From: Roseiarcus sp963758335
GTDB lineage: Bacteria > Pseudomonadota > Alphaproteobacteria > Rhizobiales > Beijerinckiaceae
Length of the DNA: 64,000 nt
Assembly (NCBI GenBank): GCA_963758335.1
Contig: CAVWVF010000002.1
Location: 992,001 to 1,056,000, forward strand
Reading direction: 5' to 3'
Below, one piece after another: positions 9,388 through 18,545 of this stretch (its first letter is position 1; every line of letters starts with the position of its first letter). Below the pieces are notes generated by a model. It saw only the letters and a program-made list of their open reading frames with translations, was not told the origin of the DNA and did not search any database. A program made the position numbers and the translations under genes.

Positions 9388-9634
9388 CATGATGCGGTCG
9401 GTCGAACCGCCGCCGTCACGGCGGGGAGCGGCTTCCCGCGCCTGACTGGGGGACGGCGGGCGCTCGTCGAGCCGGATCATCCGTCGATCAGGAACCGATG
9501 TCCGTTCGTCGAAGGCTGGGCGAAAGGATAGAATATCTATACTTTCGGGCCGCCGTTCCGGCTGCCGGCGAGGCCGCCGGCGAACCCGTTTTCGAAGCCC
9601 CCGGCGCGCTTCCGCCATCGGGAATCGCTTTTGC
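9388..9634. repeat. long dispersed repeat, left half (copy 1)
   Basis: These roughly 245 bp recur, diverged and with a short deletion, at 23645-23882. Both copies end in CGCTTTTGC or TGCTTTTGC, directly joined to an IS110 left end. No coding potential is convincing. Together with the CCTGTT array on the far side of the IS110 it forms one repeat unit of about 0.5 kb that was split by IS insertion. Confidence 0.7.
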
Positions 9635-11359
9635 CTCACATGGGGTGTTTCGGGTCAAGCTCATTCGTTTGCACTGGCCGCTGGCGTGTCACCCGCGAAG
9701 CGGGGCGAAGCGCAGCGGAGCAGGGAGCGAAGCGACCTTGACGCGCCAGCGGCCGGATACACTGTCACGAGCGAGCGCGCCCTTGCGCGCTCTTGGCTGC
9801 CTCAGTGGTCTTTGCCGCGCTCATTCATTTTGGCATTGCGCATCTCCTTTGGCGTTTGGATCCGAAGCGTGAGCCCGTCTTTCGCATGCAGCCTTGACGG
9901 CCGCATCACCTCACATCCGGTCGAGCTTGTCGGGGCTCGCACCATAATCCCTCATGCTCGAGGGCGTCGGGCTCGGGTTGGCGGGGACCATCCTGTTAAA
10001 CGGCGTGTTTCAGCCAGGCAAAGCCGCGGTCACCGCCCGCCCGGATCCGGCGAAGCCGTCGCGTTCGGCTTCGCTGGAATGGGGTTGAGTCGTTAAGCCA
10101 TCGTTGGAGCGTCGGCGTAGGATTGAGCCATCGGGTCAGGCCGCCTTGAACACCGCGCCCTCGGGAACGACGCCTTGGGTGACATAGCGCCACAAGGCGA
10201 CGAGCAGTTTGCGGGCCAGCGCCACGATGGCGATCCGGCGGACCCGTCCCTTCGCGGCGCCGACCCGCGCCCGAAACCAGCGGCTCAACGCCGAGTCCGG
10301 CTGGTGACGCAGCCAGAACCAGGCCAGCTCGATCATGGTCTTGCGCAGGCGGCGGTTGCCCGACTTCGAGATGCCTTGATCCCGTTCGACGCCGCCGCTC
10401 TGCCAGGGGCTGGGCGCCAATCCGCCGTAAGCCGCCACCTGGCGGCGGTTGGCGAAGCTGCGGAACAACAATTCCAGCCAGAGGAGCGAGGCGAACTCGG
10501 GGCCCAAGCCCTTGAGCTCGAGGAGCCGGGCGGCGGGCCTCGGCTTCCGTGCGGATGAGCGCGTCGCGGGCCCGTTCGACCGCAGCCAGTTGCGTCGTCG
10601 CCAGCGCGATCCGATCGAGCTCCCGGCGTATTTCCGCCTTCAGCAGCGGCGGCAGCTCGCGGCCGTCGCCGGTTCGCAGCGCCTCGAGCCGCTCAAAACG
10701 ATCGCGCCGAAGCGGGTTGTAATCCCGGATGCCTTGGCCGCTGAGCAGGCCCCTGACCCGATTGGTGTGCTGAATGCGTTCCTTGAGCAGCGTGCCGCGC
10801 TCGCGGGTCAGCCGCCGGCGATCCTCTTCTTCCGGGCTCGGCGCGCGAACCATGGAGCAGACCCGCCGCTCGCCGCGAGCCCACGCCATCAGCGTCCGCA
10901 ACAGCGTCTCGCCGTCGATCGCATCGGTCTTGGCTCGCCGATGCCGCCGGTCGACCGCAATCGAAGCCGCATCGACCACGTGGCTCTCGATCCCCTCGGC
11001 GAGCAGCAGGCGATGGATCCAAAATCCGTCCAATCCCGCCGCCTGAATGACGATCGCTTTGATCGGCACGCCATAGCGCTGCTCGGCCTTCGCCCTCGAC
11101 CGCGAAAGAAGGTCGAGCAGGCCGGCGCCGTCCCCACCCTCGACCACATGCCTGGAAAATTTCTCGCCGCCCGGACTGTTGATCGTCACAACCCATTTCG
11201 ATTTGCTCAATTCGAGCGAGGCGAACAGCGTGATATCATTCGCGCGGGCGGTGGTCGCGACAACGGTCGCGGAGGTGATTAAATGCATCGGTTGCCTCCA
11301 TGCTGGTGTGGAAGATCAGCCTACCAAGGGTCCGGCCGCCGTCCACCCGCATAGGATCT
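9635..11359 (-). mobile_element. IS110-family (IS1111-like) element, copy 1, 1725 bp
   Basis: The ends are set by comparing four copies. The left end is CTCACATGGGG and the right end is CATAGGATCT, each including a CT that could be the crossover core. There are no terminal inverted repeats and no target duplication, as usual for the family. The transposase is on the minus strand, with about 500 bp of non-coding DNA after its stop and only about 70 bp before its start. An 11-bp deletion near 10539 makes this copy 1725 bp rather than the standard 1736 bp and breaks the transposase. Confidence 0.88.
10136..11288 (-). pseudogene. IS110-family transposase, frameshifted
   Basis: The N-terminal RuvC-like DEDD domain is intact (ITLFASLELSKSKW, RRHRRAKTDAIDGETLL), as is the middle helical region to DALIRTEAE. 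An 11-bp deletion then shifts the frame. The C-terminal Tnp20 domain with the catalytic Ser region (GGLAPSPWQSGG, GISKSGNRRLRKTM) survives out of frame at 10136-10507. The intact copy at 12036-13199 shows the uninterrupted order. This copy should not make active enzyme. Confidence 0.9.
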
Positions 11360-11534
11360 GTTATCGCGTTTCCGCCGCCTGTTATCGCCCTGATAAGGGC
11401 AAAATCGCTCCCTGTTACGCTCCTGTTATTGCGTCTGATCACGGCGCGCAGCGTTTTCGCATAATCCATTGCAATCAGACGTTTTTCTTCCCGGAGCGCG
11501 GCCGAAAGGGGGCGCGATTTCCCCTGTTCTTTCC
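11360..11534. repeat. CCTGTT-rich repeat array between two IS110 copies
   Basis: The stretch holds repeated CCTGTT(A/C/T) words (CTGTTATCGC, CGCCTGTTATCGCC, CTCCCTGTTACGCTCCTGTTATTGCG, CCCCTGTTC). The same array, diverged, lies at 29389-29690, and shorter forms are at 13271-13390, 44913-45035, 54235-54310 and 54535-54600. IS110 elements abut these words on both sides here. The function of the array is unknown. Confidence 0.7.
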
Positions 11535-11536
11535 CT

Positions 11537-12035
11537 CACATGGGGTGTTTCGGGTCAAGCTCATTCGTTTGCGCCGGCCGCTGGCGTGTCACCCGCGAAG
11601 CGGGGCGAAGCGCAGCGGAGCAGGGAGCGAAGCGACCTTGACGCGCCAGCGGCCGGATACACTGTCACGAGCGAGCGCGCCCTTGCGCGCTCTTGGCTGC
11701 CTCTGTGGTCTTTGCCGCGCTCATTCATTTTGGCATTGCGCATCTCCTTTGGCGTTTGGATCCGAAGCGTGAGCCCGTCTTTCGCATGCAGCCTTGACGG
11801 CCGCATCACCTCACATCCGGTCGAGCTTGTCGGGGCTCGCACCATAATCCCTCATGCTCGAGGGCGTCGGGCTCGGGTTGGCGGGGACCATCCTGTTAAA
11901 CGGCGTGTTTCAGCCAGGCAAAGCCGCGGTCACCGCCCGCCCGGATCCGGCGAAGCCGTCGCGTTCGGCTTCGCTGGAATGGGGTTGAGTCATTAAGCCA
12001 TCGTTGGAGCGTCGGCGTAGGATTGAGCCATCGGG
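11537..12035 (-). ncRNA. candidate bridge/seek RNA region of the IS110-type element
   Basis: About 500 bp follow the transposase stop within the element and are almost identical in copies 1, 2, 3 and 5, although no protein is encoded. In IS1111-group elements the guide (seek/bridge) RNA is known to lie in the non-coding end downstream of the transposase. The conservation and position fit this. The region contains repeated GCGAAGC words and GC-rich palindromes. No transcript end or guide loop has been assigned. Confidence 0.5.
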
Positions 12036-13199
12036 TCAGGCCGCCTTGAACACCGCGCCCTCGGGAACGACGCCTTGGGTGACATAGCGCCACAAGGCGA
12101 CGAGCAGTTTGCGGGCCAGCGCCACGATGGCGATCCGGCGGACCCGTCCCTTCGCGGCGCCGACCCGCGCCCGAAACCAGCGGCTCAACGCCGAGTCCGG
12201 CTGGTGACGCAGCCAGAACCAGGCCAGCTCGATCATGGTCTTGCGCAGGCGGCGGTTGCCCGACTTCGAGATGCCTTGATCCCGTTCGACGCCGCCGCTC
12301 TGCCAGGGGCTGGGCGCCAATCCGCCGTAAGCCGCCACCTGGCGGCGGTTGGCGAAGCTGCGGAACAACGCTTCCAGCCAGAGGAGCGAGGCGAACTCGG
12401 GGCCCAAGCCCTTGAGCTCGAGGAGCCGGGCGGCGGGGTTGGTGCGCTCCTCGGCTTCCGTGCGGATGAGCGCGTCGCGGGCCCGTTCGACCGCAGCCAG
12501 TTGCGTCGTCGCCAGCGCGATCCGCTCGAGCTCCCGGCGTATTTCCGCCTTCAGCAGCGGCGGCAGCTCGCGGCCGTCGCCGGTTCGCAGCGCCTCGAGC
12601 CGCTCAAAACGATCGCGCCGAAGCGGGTTGTAACCCCGGATGCCTTGGCCGCTGAGCAGGCCCTTGACCCGATTGGTGTGCTGAATGCGTTCCTTGAGCA
12701 GCGTGCCGCGCTCGCGCGTCAGCCGCCGGCGATCCTCTTCTTCCGGGCTCGGCGCGCGAACCATGGAGCAGACCCGCCGCTCGCCGCGAGCCCACGCCAT
12801 CAGCGTCCGCAACAGCGTCTCGCCGTCGATCGCATCGGTCTTGGCTCGCCGATGCCGCCGGTCGACCGCAATCGAAGCCGCATCGACCACGTGGCTCTCG
12901 ATCCCCTCGGCGAGCAGCAGGCGATGGATCCAAAATCCGTCCAATCCCGCCTCCTGAATGACGATCGCTCTGATCGGCACGCCATAGCGCTGCTCGGCCT
13001 TCGCCCTCGACCGCGAAAGAAGGTCGAGCAGGCCGGCGCCGTCCCCACCCTCGACCACATGCCTGGAAAATTTCTCGCTGCCCGGACTGTTGATCGTCAC
13101 AACCCATTTCGATTTGCTCAATTCGAGCGAGGCGAACAGCGTGATATCATTCGCGCGGGCGGTGGTCGCGACAACGGTCGCGGAGGTGATTAAATGCAT
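12036..13199 (-). CDS. IS110-family transposase (intact)
   Basis: This is a 387-residue recombinase of the IS110/IS1111 group. The N-terminal DEDD RuvC-like domain shows SLELSKSKWVVTI (a Glu where Asp is usual), VVDAASIAVDRRHRRAKTDAID and a central coiled-coil region. The C-terminal Transposase_20 domain has LKGLGPEFASLLWLE, GGLAPSPWQSGG and GISKSGNRRLRKTM with the candidate catalytic Ser. The protein works with a structured guide RNA to cut and join DNA without end duplication (known for the family). It is the only uninterrupted copy among five in the window and could supply function to the others. Confidence 0.93.
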   Translation of the reverse strand: MHLITSATVVATTARANDITLFASLELSKSKWVVTINSPGSEKFSRHVVEGGDGAGLLDLLSRSRAKAEQRYGVPIRAIVIQEAGLDGFWIHRLLLAEGIESHVVDAASIAVDRRHRRAKTDAIDGETLLRTLMAWARGERRVCSMVRAPSPEEEDRRRLTRERGTLLKERIQHTNRVKGLLSGQGIRGYNPLRRDRFERLEALRTGDGRELPPLLKAEIRRELERIALATTQLAAVERARDALIRTEAEERTNPAARLLELKGLGPEFASLLWLEALFRSFANRRQVAAYGGLAPSPWQSGGVERDQGISKSGNRRLRKTMIELAWFWLRHQPDSALSRWFRARVGAAKGRVRRIAIVALARKLLVALWRYVTQGVVPEGAVFKAA

Positions 13200-13270
13200 C
13201 GGTTGCCTCCATGCTGGTGTGGAAGATCAGCCTACCAAGGGTCCGGCCGCCGGCCACCCGCATAGGATCT

Positions 13271-13390
13271 GTTAAACAGGGGAATCGCCCTGTTCCGCAG
13301 GCGACCCGGGCCGCCGTTCTGATCGCCAAAGACAGAGCCCGCGACCGGTCTTAGGGCTCCTCGCAAGGGTTTAGAAATGGCGCCAGCGCC
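13271..13390. repeat. CCCTGTT repeat, right flank of IS110 copy 2
   Basis: The sequence runs GTTAAACAGGGG, AATCGCCCTGTTCCGCAGGCG, then a GC-rich tail ending near AAATGGCGCCAG. The same order is found at about 29570-29690 and 44913-45035, so this is a dispersed intergenic repeat of about 115 bp. Confidence 0.65.
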
Positions 13391-13399
13391 CCTCATCCC

Positions 13400-13690
13400 T
13401 GGCGCCGATGCGACGATCCTTCGGGCAGCGCCGGCTCCGGCTTCCCGCTCGACGGATCGCGCGGCTTGACCGGGTAGCGCTGCGACAGGCGCTTCGCGAG
13501 GTCGGCGAGCATGCGTCGGTTGCGCTGGTCGCAGACCTGCGAATTGAGTTCGGCCTGCACCGACTGGGAGAGTCACCAGCTCATCGACACGTCGCTCGTG
13601 TGGTCGGTTCCGATGCGCCAATTCGCCTCGGGCGCGGCGCACGCGCCCCTGGCGGGGGGCTGCCCGGCTGGGTCTGCATTCCGCTGTTCA
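13400..13690 (-). pseudogene. duplicated C-terminal fragment of the patatin-like gene
   Basis: On the minus strand this fragment matches the 3' end of the patatin-like gene at 14811-17380 (GACAAPEANWRIGTDHTSDVSMSW versus the same region of the longer copy). A TGG to TGA change gives MSW-stop, and the following sequence is aligned but untranslated. The fragment lies just upstream of the nucleotidyl cyclase. The cyclase is therefore flanked by direct copies of this 3' end, which suggests duplication or recombination. Confidence 0.7.
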
Positions 13691-13798
13691 ACGGCCTCAC
13701 GCTGGAGGGCGTCGTCTTGACCCTTCCGCGCCGATCGGCCTTTGCTTGCGCCGGGCTGCGTCGACGTGGGGAATCCGCAGGAAGAGGCATGCCTGAAT

Positions 13799-14887
13799 AT
13801 GCGGAACTTCGTCCTCATTCGCATCATCCTCACCAGCGCTCTCGTCAGCGCCCTCCTCGGCGGAGCCTATGGCTCCTATGCACATGGCGCGTTCGGGACG
13901 GGCGCCGTTGTCGGCGCCGTCTGCGGCGTGGTCTTCTCCTCGCTCGAAGGCTTCGTGTTCCAGGGCGACGCGGGCGCCCGGCTGCGACGGCGCCCGTTCC
14001 TGGTTTATTTCAGCGTGCGTTCCGCCGTCTACGTCGTCCTCATCGTGATGATCGAGGCTCTCGGCGCGTCGCTTCTCAACGGCCGGCGAGGGCTCGCCGA
14101 TTTAGGCCTTCTCGACGTTGCTTTCGGCCTCGCGGCCTGCGTCGTCGGAAACCTCATGTACTCGATCGCCGACCTGTTGGGGCCGGGGGTTCTCATCGCC
14201 TTCGCGGCGGGACGCTACCACCGGCCAAGGCGCGAGGAGCGCGCGCTCTTGTTCATTGATCTCCGCGGCTCGACAGCCGCCGCCGGGCGCCTCGGCGAGG
14301 CGCGCTTTCTCGACTTGCTCGACGCCTTCATCATCGACGTCTCGCAAGCGATCGTGCAAAACGGCGGCGAGATCCACAAATATGTCGGAGACGAGATCAT
14401 TGCGGCCTGGCGGCTGAAGCCCGGCCGCAACGACGCGGGGATCGTACGCGCCCGCTTCGCGGCGCGCGAGCGGCTTGCCGCTCGACGCGACGCGTATAAG
14501 CGGGACTTCGGCGTCGGCGCGGATTTCCGCGCCGCGCTCCACGGCGGCGCCGTCGCAGTCGGCGAAATCGGTTTGTTCAAGAAGGAGATTGCGCTGATCG
14601 GCGACTCGATGAACACGACCGCGCGCATTCTCGACGCGTGTCGCGCGCTCGATCGCCACACCCTCGCCTCGTCGGCGCTGCTGGACCGCCTCGACGGCCT
14701 GCCGGCGTCGATCACGCCGTGCGCGATTGCGCCGCTGCCGCTGCGGGGCAAGGCCAAGCCTCTGGAGCTCATCGCGCTCGAGGCCAGCGGCAGTGAGGTT
14801 TCAAGGCCCCTCACTCGAGGCACCGATGCGACGATCCTTCCGGCAGCGCCGGCTCCGGCTGCCCGCTCGACGGATCGCGGGGCTTGA
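13799..14887 (+). CDS. membrane-anchored class III adenylate/guanylate cyclase
   Basis: The product (362 residues from the ATG at 13799, with GAAGAGG upstream) has about four to five hydrophobic segments in its first 140 residues (VLIRIILTSALVSALLGG, GAVVGAVCGVVF, FSVRSAVYVVLIVMIEAL, VAFGLAACVVGNLMYSI). A C-terminal class III cyclase domain faces the cytosol. Metal-binding Asp residues are in LLFIDLRGSTAA and IHKYVGDEIIAAW, and the transition-state Asn/Arg motif appears as IGDSMNTTARI. The Lys in EIHKYVGDE is where a purine-specifying Lys usually lies, favouring ATP, so cAMP production is likely. The last 77 bp overlap the 3' end of the convergent patatin-like gene. Confidence 0.85.
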   Translation: MRNFVLIRIILTSALVSALLGGAYGSYAHGAFGTGAVVGAVCGVVFSSLEGFVFQGDAGARLRRRPFLVYFSVRSAVYVVLIVMIEALGASLLNGRRGLADLGLLDVAFGLAACVVGNLMYSIADLLGPGVLIAFAAGRYHRPRREERALLFIDLRGSTAAAGRLGEARFLDLLDAFIIDVSQAIVQNGGEIHKYVGDEIIAAWRLKPGRNDAGIVRARFAARERLAARRDAYKRDFGVGADFRAALHGGAVAVGEIGLFKKEIALIGDSMNTTARILDACRALDRHTLASSALLDRLDGLPASITPCAIAPLPLRGKAKPLELIALEASGSEVSRPLTRGTDATILPAAPAPAARSTDRGA

Positions 14888-17380
14888 CCGGGCAGTGCTG
14901 CGACAGGCGTTTCGCGAGATCGGCGAACGTCCGCCGGTTGCGCTGGTCGCAGACCTGCCAATCGAGTTCGGCCTGCACCGACTGGGAGAGCCACCAGCTC
15001 ATCGACACTTCGCTCATCTGGTCGACGCCGGCGCGCCATTGCGTCGCCATCGCGGCGCACGCGCCCTGCGGCGCCGGCTCACCGGCGTCCAGCTTGAATT
15101 TCGGGTTCTGGAACAAGCCGAACATGAAGTAGCTCGACCCGATCTGCTTCGGGTCCGCCGGCTCGACGTCCCGATTCAACAGCCAAAGCTCGCGCTGCGC
15201 GCCGGCCGCCTCCTCGGCGCCTTGGCCGTCGCGGGTCACCGACAGGGCGACGACGGGCGTGAGGACGACGCCGAAAATCCGCTCCAGTCCCGCAGGATCC
15301 GCGCTGTTCAGTTCCGGCGTGCCGGCCCCGCGCGGCGGAACCAGGGAGTCGCCCGCAACCGAGGGCGGCGGCGTGTCGGGCGAAACGGGATCGCCCGCGT
15401 CGGTCCGCGGCCCGTTCTGCACCCAGAGCACGACCGGGACGACGCCGAGGCGGCGGAGCTCTCGCGCCACGTCCATCGCGGTCGTGAGACCGGCGTTCTC
15501 GAAATAGCCGCCGTCGACAACGCGGTCGCCCGTCTCGCCGCCGTCCTCGGCGCGGAGGATTCCGGCGGGCGAAATGATCGGGAAGCGCGCCGACAGCATG
15601 GCGGCCGTCGACAGCCTGATGTCGGCCCCGGCGCGCACATTCGGCAGGTCGGTCATCCCGTCGTGCGCCGTCTTGCACGACTGCCCCGCGACTTCCCCCT
15701 TGGGGCAGGGCTTCGACAGCATCTCGAACACGTCGAAGGCCGCCGGATAGATCGAGAACCGTCCCGGGGGATGGCCGTCCCCTCCGGGCGCCGCGCGGGT
15801 CGAGATCAGGTCGGAGGCGATGATCCGCGTGCCCGTCGCGACCGAGGTCCCGTTGAGCAGGAGCAGCGGCAGCCAGGCGCCGTCGAGTTTCGCGAGCTTG
15901 TCGGACAGGAAGCCGAACCAACTCCGCAGACCCGCATCCGGCCCCACGGAGGAGCCGAGGTCCTGATAGAGGTGCTCCCAGAACGTCGGAATCCCGCCCC
16001 TGACGACCTCATCGTAATGACGCTCCCAGGCGCGTTCGACCAGCGCGGCGCGGTCGTCGGAAAACAGGAGGGAGCCGCCGGACAAGTTCGGTGGCGAGAA
16101 ATTGTCGCGGAAGGCGAGGCCGACGAAGGCGGGCGAAAGATAATCGCCGGAGACGAGCGCCTGCAGGCAGGCGCGCCAGCTCGCTTTCACGTCGCCCGTC
16201 GCGGCGCCGAACCATCCCGGCGGCGGCCTCAAGCAGGGCGGCGCCGACTGGCCGCGCTCGAGCGAGTCGGCCAGCGCCGTGCGGATGGTCGCGGCGCCGA
16301 ACGAGCCTCACGACACCCCGGAAATGGCGAAGATGCGGCGCGCCGGCGCGATCGCCCTGTCCTTCGCGTCCGGCAGCTTGTTCGCCTCATCGAGCAGTTC
16401 GCCGACCGCGGTCGCAGCGGCGAAGGCGGCCCGGCTCGCGCCGCCCTCCGCCGCGACGATCACCGCCGGAGGACAGCCGCGGGCGTCGCAATTGGCGACT
16501 TTCCACTTCTCGACCGCCTCGGCGATGTCGATCTGCCGCCGGCTGAAATCGTCGGAGGCGCTCGGCAGGGTGCGGACGTCGTTGAAATGGACGTTCAGCG
16601 CAGTCACGCCCAAGGCTCCGACGACGGACAGCGCCAGCACCGGCACGCAGAACCGGTGGGCGAGCCAGGCGAGCCAGGTCCCGAGAAAGACGAAACCGCC
16701 CATCAGGAGCGGCAAGGTGGCGGCCCGCGGCGCGACGTCGGCGGGAAAGAAGGGTTTTGCGACGGAGGTGACGAACAGGGCGGTGATGACGAGGGCGTAG
16801 GCGATCGCCAGCGCCATGCCGACCTCGACCGACATCCTCCGCGTGAGGATCTTGCGCGACCACAGGAAGGCGAGGAACGCCGCGCCGATCAGGACGTCGA
16901 GTCCGGCGAGAACGAGGATCTGCCGCGACGCGCTCTGCGCCGGTTCGAGCGCCATGGTTCTGGCGACGACGCCATGCGCCTTCCACAGCCCGATCAGGAC
17001 AGCGGCGAACGGAACGGCGGCGATGAGGCGCGAAATCCTTCGATCGACCGTTTCAGCTCCGTCCTCACTTCGGCGCCCGCGCGGGGGTCGATCTCGTCCC
17101 GGACGCGGCAGGAGAACATCCAGGCGTCCGAACGGAGCATCCGTCTCGCCGCGTAGTGGACCGGGAAGGCCCAGACGAAGACGAGACAGGCGAAGAACCA
17201 CAGCCAATGCCCCCATGCCTCGGGGCTCATCGGCAAGACGCCGAAAGTCACGTCGGCGAACAGGTCGCGCGCCTGGGTCGACATCAGAAAGAGGAGCGTT
17301 CCGGCGGCGACGCTCAATACGCTGACCCGGCAGGCGACGAGGATCCGCGTGATCCAGAGCGCGTGCGTCCCCAAGCCCAT
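14811..17380 (-). pseudogene. patatin-like phospholipase with membrane domain, disrupted
   Basis: The repaired protein would have an N-terminal domain of about six membrane helices (GLGTHALWITRILVACRVSVL, WLWFFACLVFVWAFPV, AAVPFAAVLIGLW, LIGAAFLAFLW, LAIAYALVITALFVT). A patatin hydrolase domain follows: AAEGGASRAAFAAATAV, the nucleophile elbow ISGVS(G)GSFGA and the catalytic Asp in VVDGGYFENAG. Two lesions are present. One is a single-base frameshift near 17030. The other is an in-frame TGA near 16307 directly after the nucleophile Ser, where Gly is expected. The start ATG at 17380 is assigned. It was probably an integral-membrane lipid acyl hydrolase. Confidence 0.8.
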
Positions 17381-17505
17381 GACCGCGCCAGCGCGAATCG
17401 AACATCCGGGGCCGCGGCTGCTCCAGCGACGGCTGCGGGGCGCGATTGACCTCCCCTCTCCGCGATGCGAAATGGCGCCCTGGGCAGAAAAGGGCCGCAA
17501 AGCGA

Positions 17506-18498
17506 ATGATGATCGAAGTCTTGGGGCTGGGCAATTCGCTGGTCGACATTCTGGCCTACGCGGACGACGCCTATCTCGAGGCCCAGGACATGGCCAAGGG
17601 CGCGATGACCCTGATCGACGAGGACCGGGCCGAGGCGCTGTACGCCGCCCGCGTCGATCCGCGCGTGATCTCCGGCGGCTCGGCCGCCAACACCATCGTC
17701 GGGGTCGCCTCGTTCGGCGTCTCCGCCGCCTATATCGGCAAGGTCAAGCGCGATCCCCTCGGCCAGACCTTCATCGCCGACATCCGCTCGACCGGCGTTT
17801 CGTTCGATACGCGGCCGGCCGAGCACGGGCCGGCGACCGGGCGCTGCTTCGTCTATGTGACGCCCGACGGCGAGCGGACGATGAACACCTATCTCGGCGC
17901 GAGCACCTATCTTTCGCCCCCCGACGTGGACGAAGCGCTCGTGCGCGCGGCCAAGGTTGTCTATCTCGAGGGCTACATGTGGGACCGGCCGGCGGCGAAG
18001 TCGGCCTTCCAGAAGGCGGGCGACGTCGCCCGCGAGGCGGTAAGCCGCGTCGCGCTGACGCTGTCGGACTCGTTCTGCGTCGACCGGTTCCGCGGCGAGT
18101 TCATCGATCTCATGCGGACGAAGACGGTCAACACGATCTTCTCCAACACCGACGAGCTCCTGTCGCTCTACGAGACGCCGCATTTCGCCGAGGCGCTCGA
18201 CGCACTGCGCGCCGAGGGCGTGCTCGGCATCGTCACCCGCTCCGCCAAGGGCTGCGTGGTGGTCGAGGGCGACGCGACCTGGGAGGCCCCGGCCTTCCCG
18301 ATCGGAAAGCTCGTCGACACGACCGGCGCCGGCGACATGTTCGCCGCCGGCTTTCTCGCCGGCCTCGCGCGCGACGCCGACATGGTCACATGCGGGCGGC
18401 TCGGCGCGCTCGCCGCGGCCGAGATCATCCAGCATCTGGGCGCCCGGCCGAACGTGTCGCTGAAGGCGTTGGCGCAGGAGAAGGCGATCGCCGTCTAA
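17506..18498 (+). CDS. adenosine kinase (PfkB family)
   Basis: This 330-residue PfkB carbohydrate/nucleoside kinase would phosphorylate adenosine to AMP in purine salvage. Motifs are LGLGNSLVDILAY at the N-terminus, GGSAANTIVGVASFG (substrate lid and PfkB signature 1), GRCFVYVTPDGERTMNTYLG (adenosine-kinase type) and the anion-hole/catalytic signature DTTGAGDMFAAGFLAGL with the base Asp. The ATG at 17506 is preferred over the upstream ATG at 17446, whose extra residues are low-complexity. The gene is intact, divergent from the patatin-like gene, and followed after 47 bp by a SnoaL-like gene on the same strand. Confidence 0.9.
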   Translation: MMIEVLGLGNSLVDILAYADDAYLEAQDMAKGAMTLIDEDRAEALYAARVDPRVISGGSAANTIVGVASFGVSAAYIGKVKRDPLGQTFIADIRSTGVSFDTRPAEHGPATGRCFVYVTPDGERTMNTYLGASTYLSPPDVDEALVRAAKVVYLEGYMWDRPAAKSAFQKAGDVAREAVSRVALTLSDSFCVDRFRGEFIDLMRTKTVNTIFSNTDELLSLYETPHFAEALDALRAEGVLGIVTRSAKGCVVVEGDATWEAPAFPIGKLVDTTGAGDMFAAGFLAGLARDADMVTCGRLGALAAAEIIQHLGARPNVSLKALAQEKAIAV

Positions 18499-18545
18499 TT
18501 GAGGACTCCGAACCCCTAGGCAACGCCAACGACGGGAGATGTCAG

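Larger units (their letters stand above)
11535..13270 (-). mobile_element. IS110-family (IS1111-like) element, copy 2, complete, 1736 bp
   Basis: This is the reference copy: both ends are present and the transposase is open. Removing the element with one CT leaves CCCCTGTTCTTTCC joined to CTGTTAAACAGGGG, a continuous CCTGTT array. That supports a CT core and a CCTGTT target. Copies 1 and 2 are separated by only 175 bp of the same array. Confidence 0.92.

Noticed and set aside
9996..13193. Long open frames opposite the IS110 transposases and through their 3' non-coding ends
   Set aside because: They are GC-skewed mirror frames without domain content; the transposase frame explains the coding signal and the 3' region is better read as RNA.
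14727..17156. An 809-codon frame on the plus strand opposite the patatin-like gene
   Set aside because: Its product is low-complexity Arg/Gly/Asp-rich and antisense to recognisable patatin motifs.
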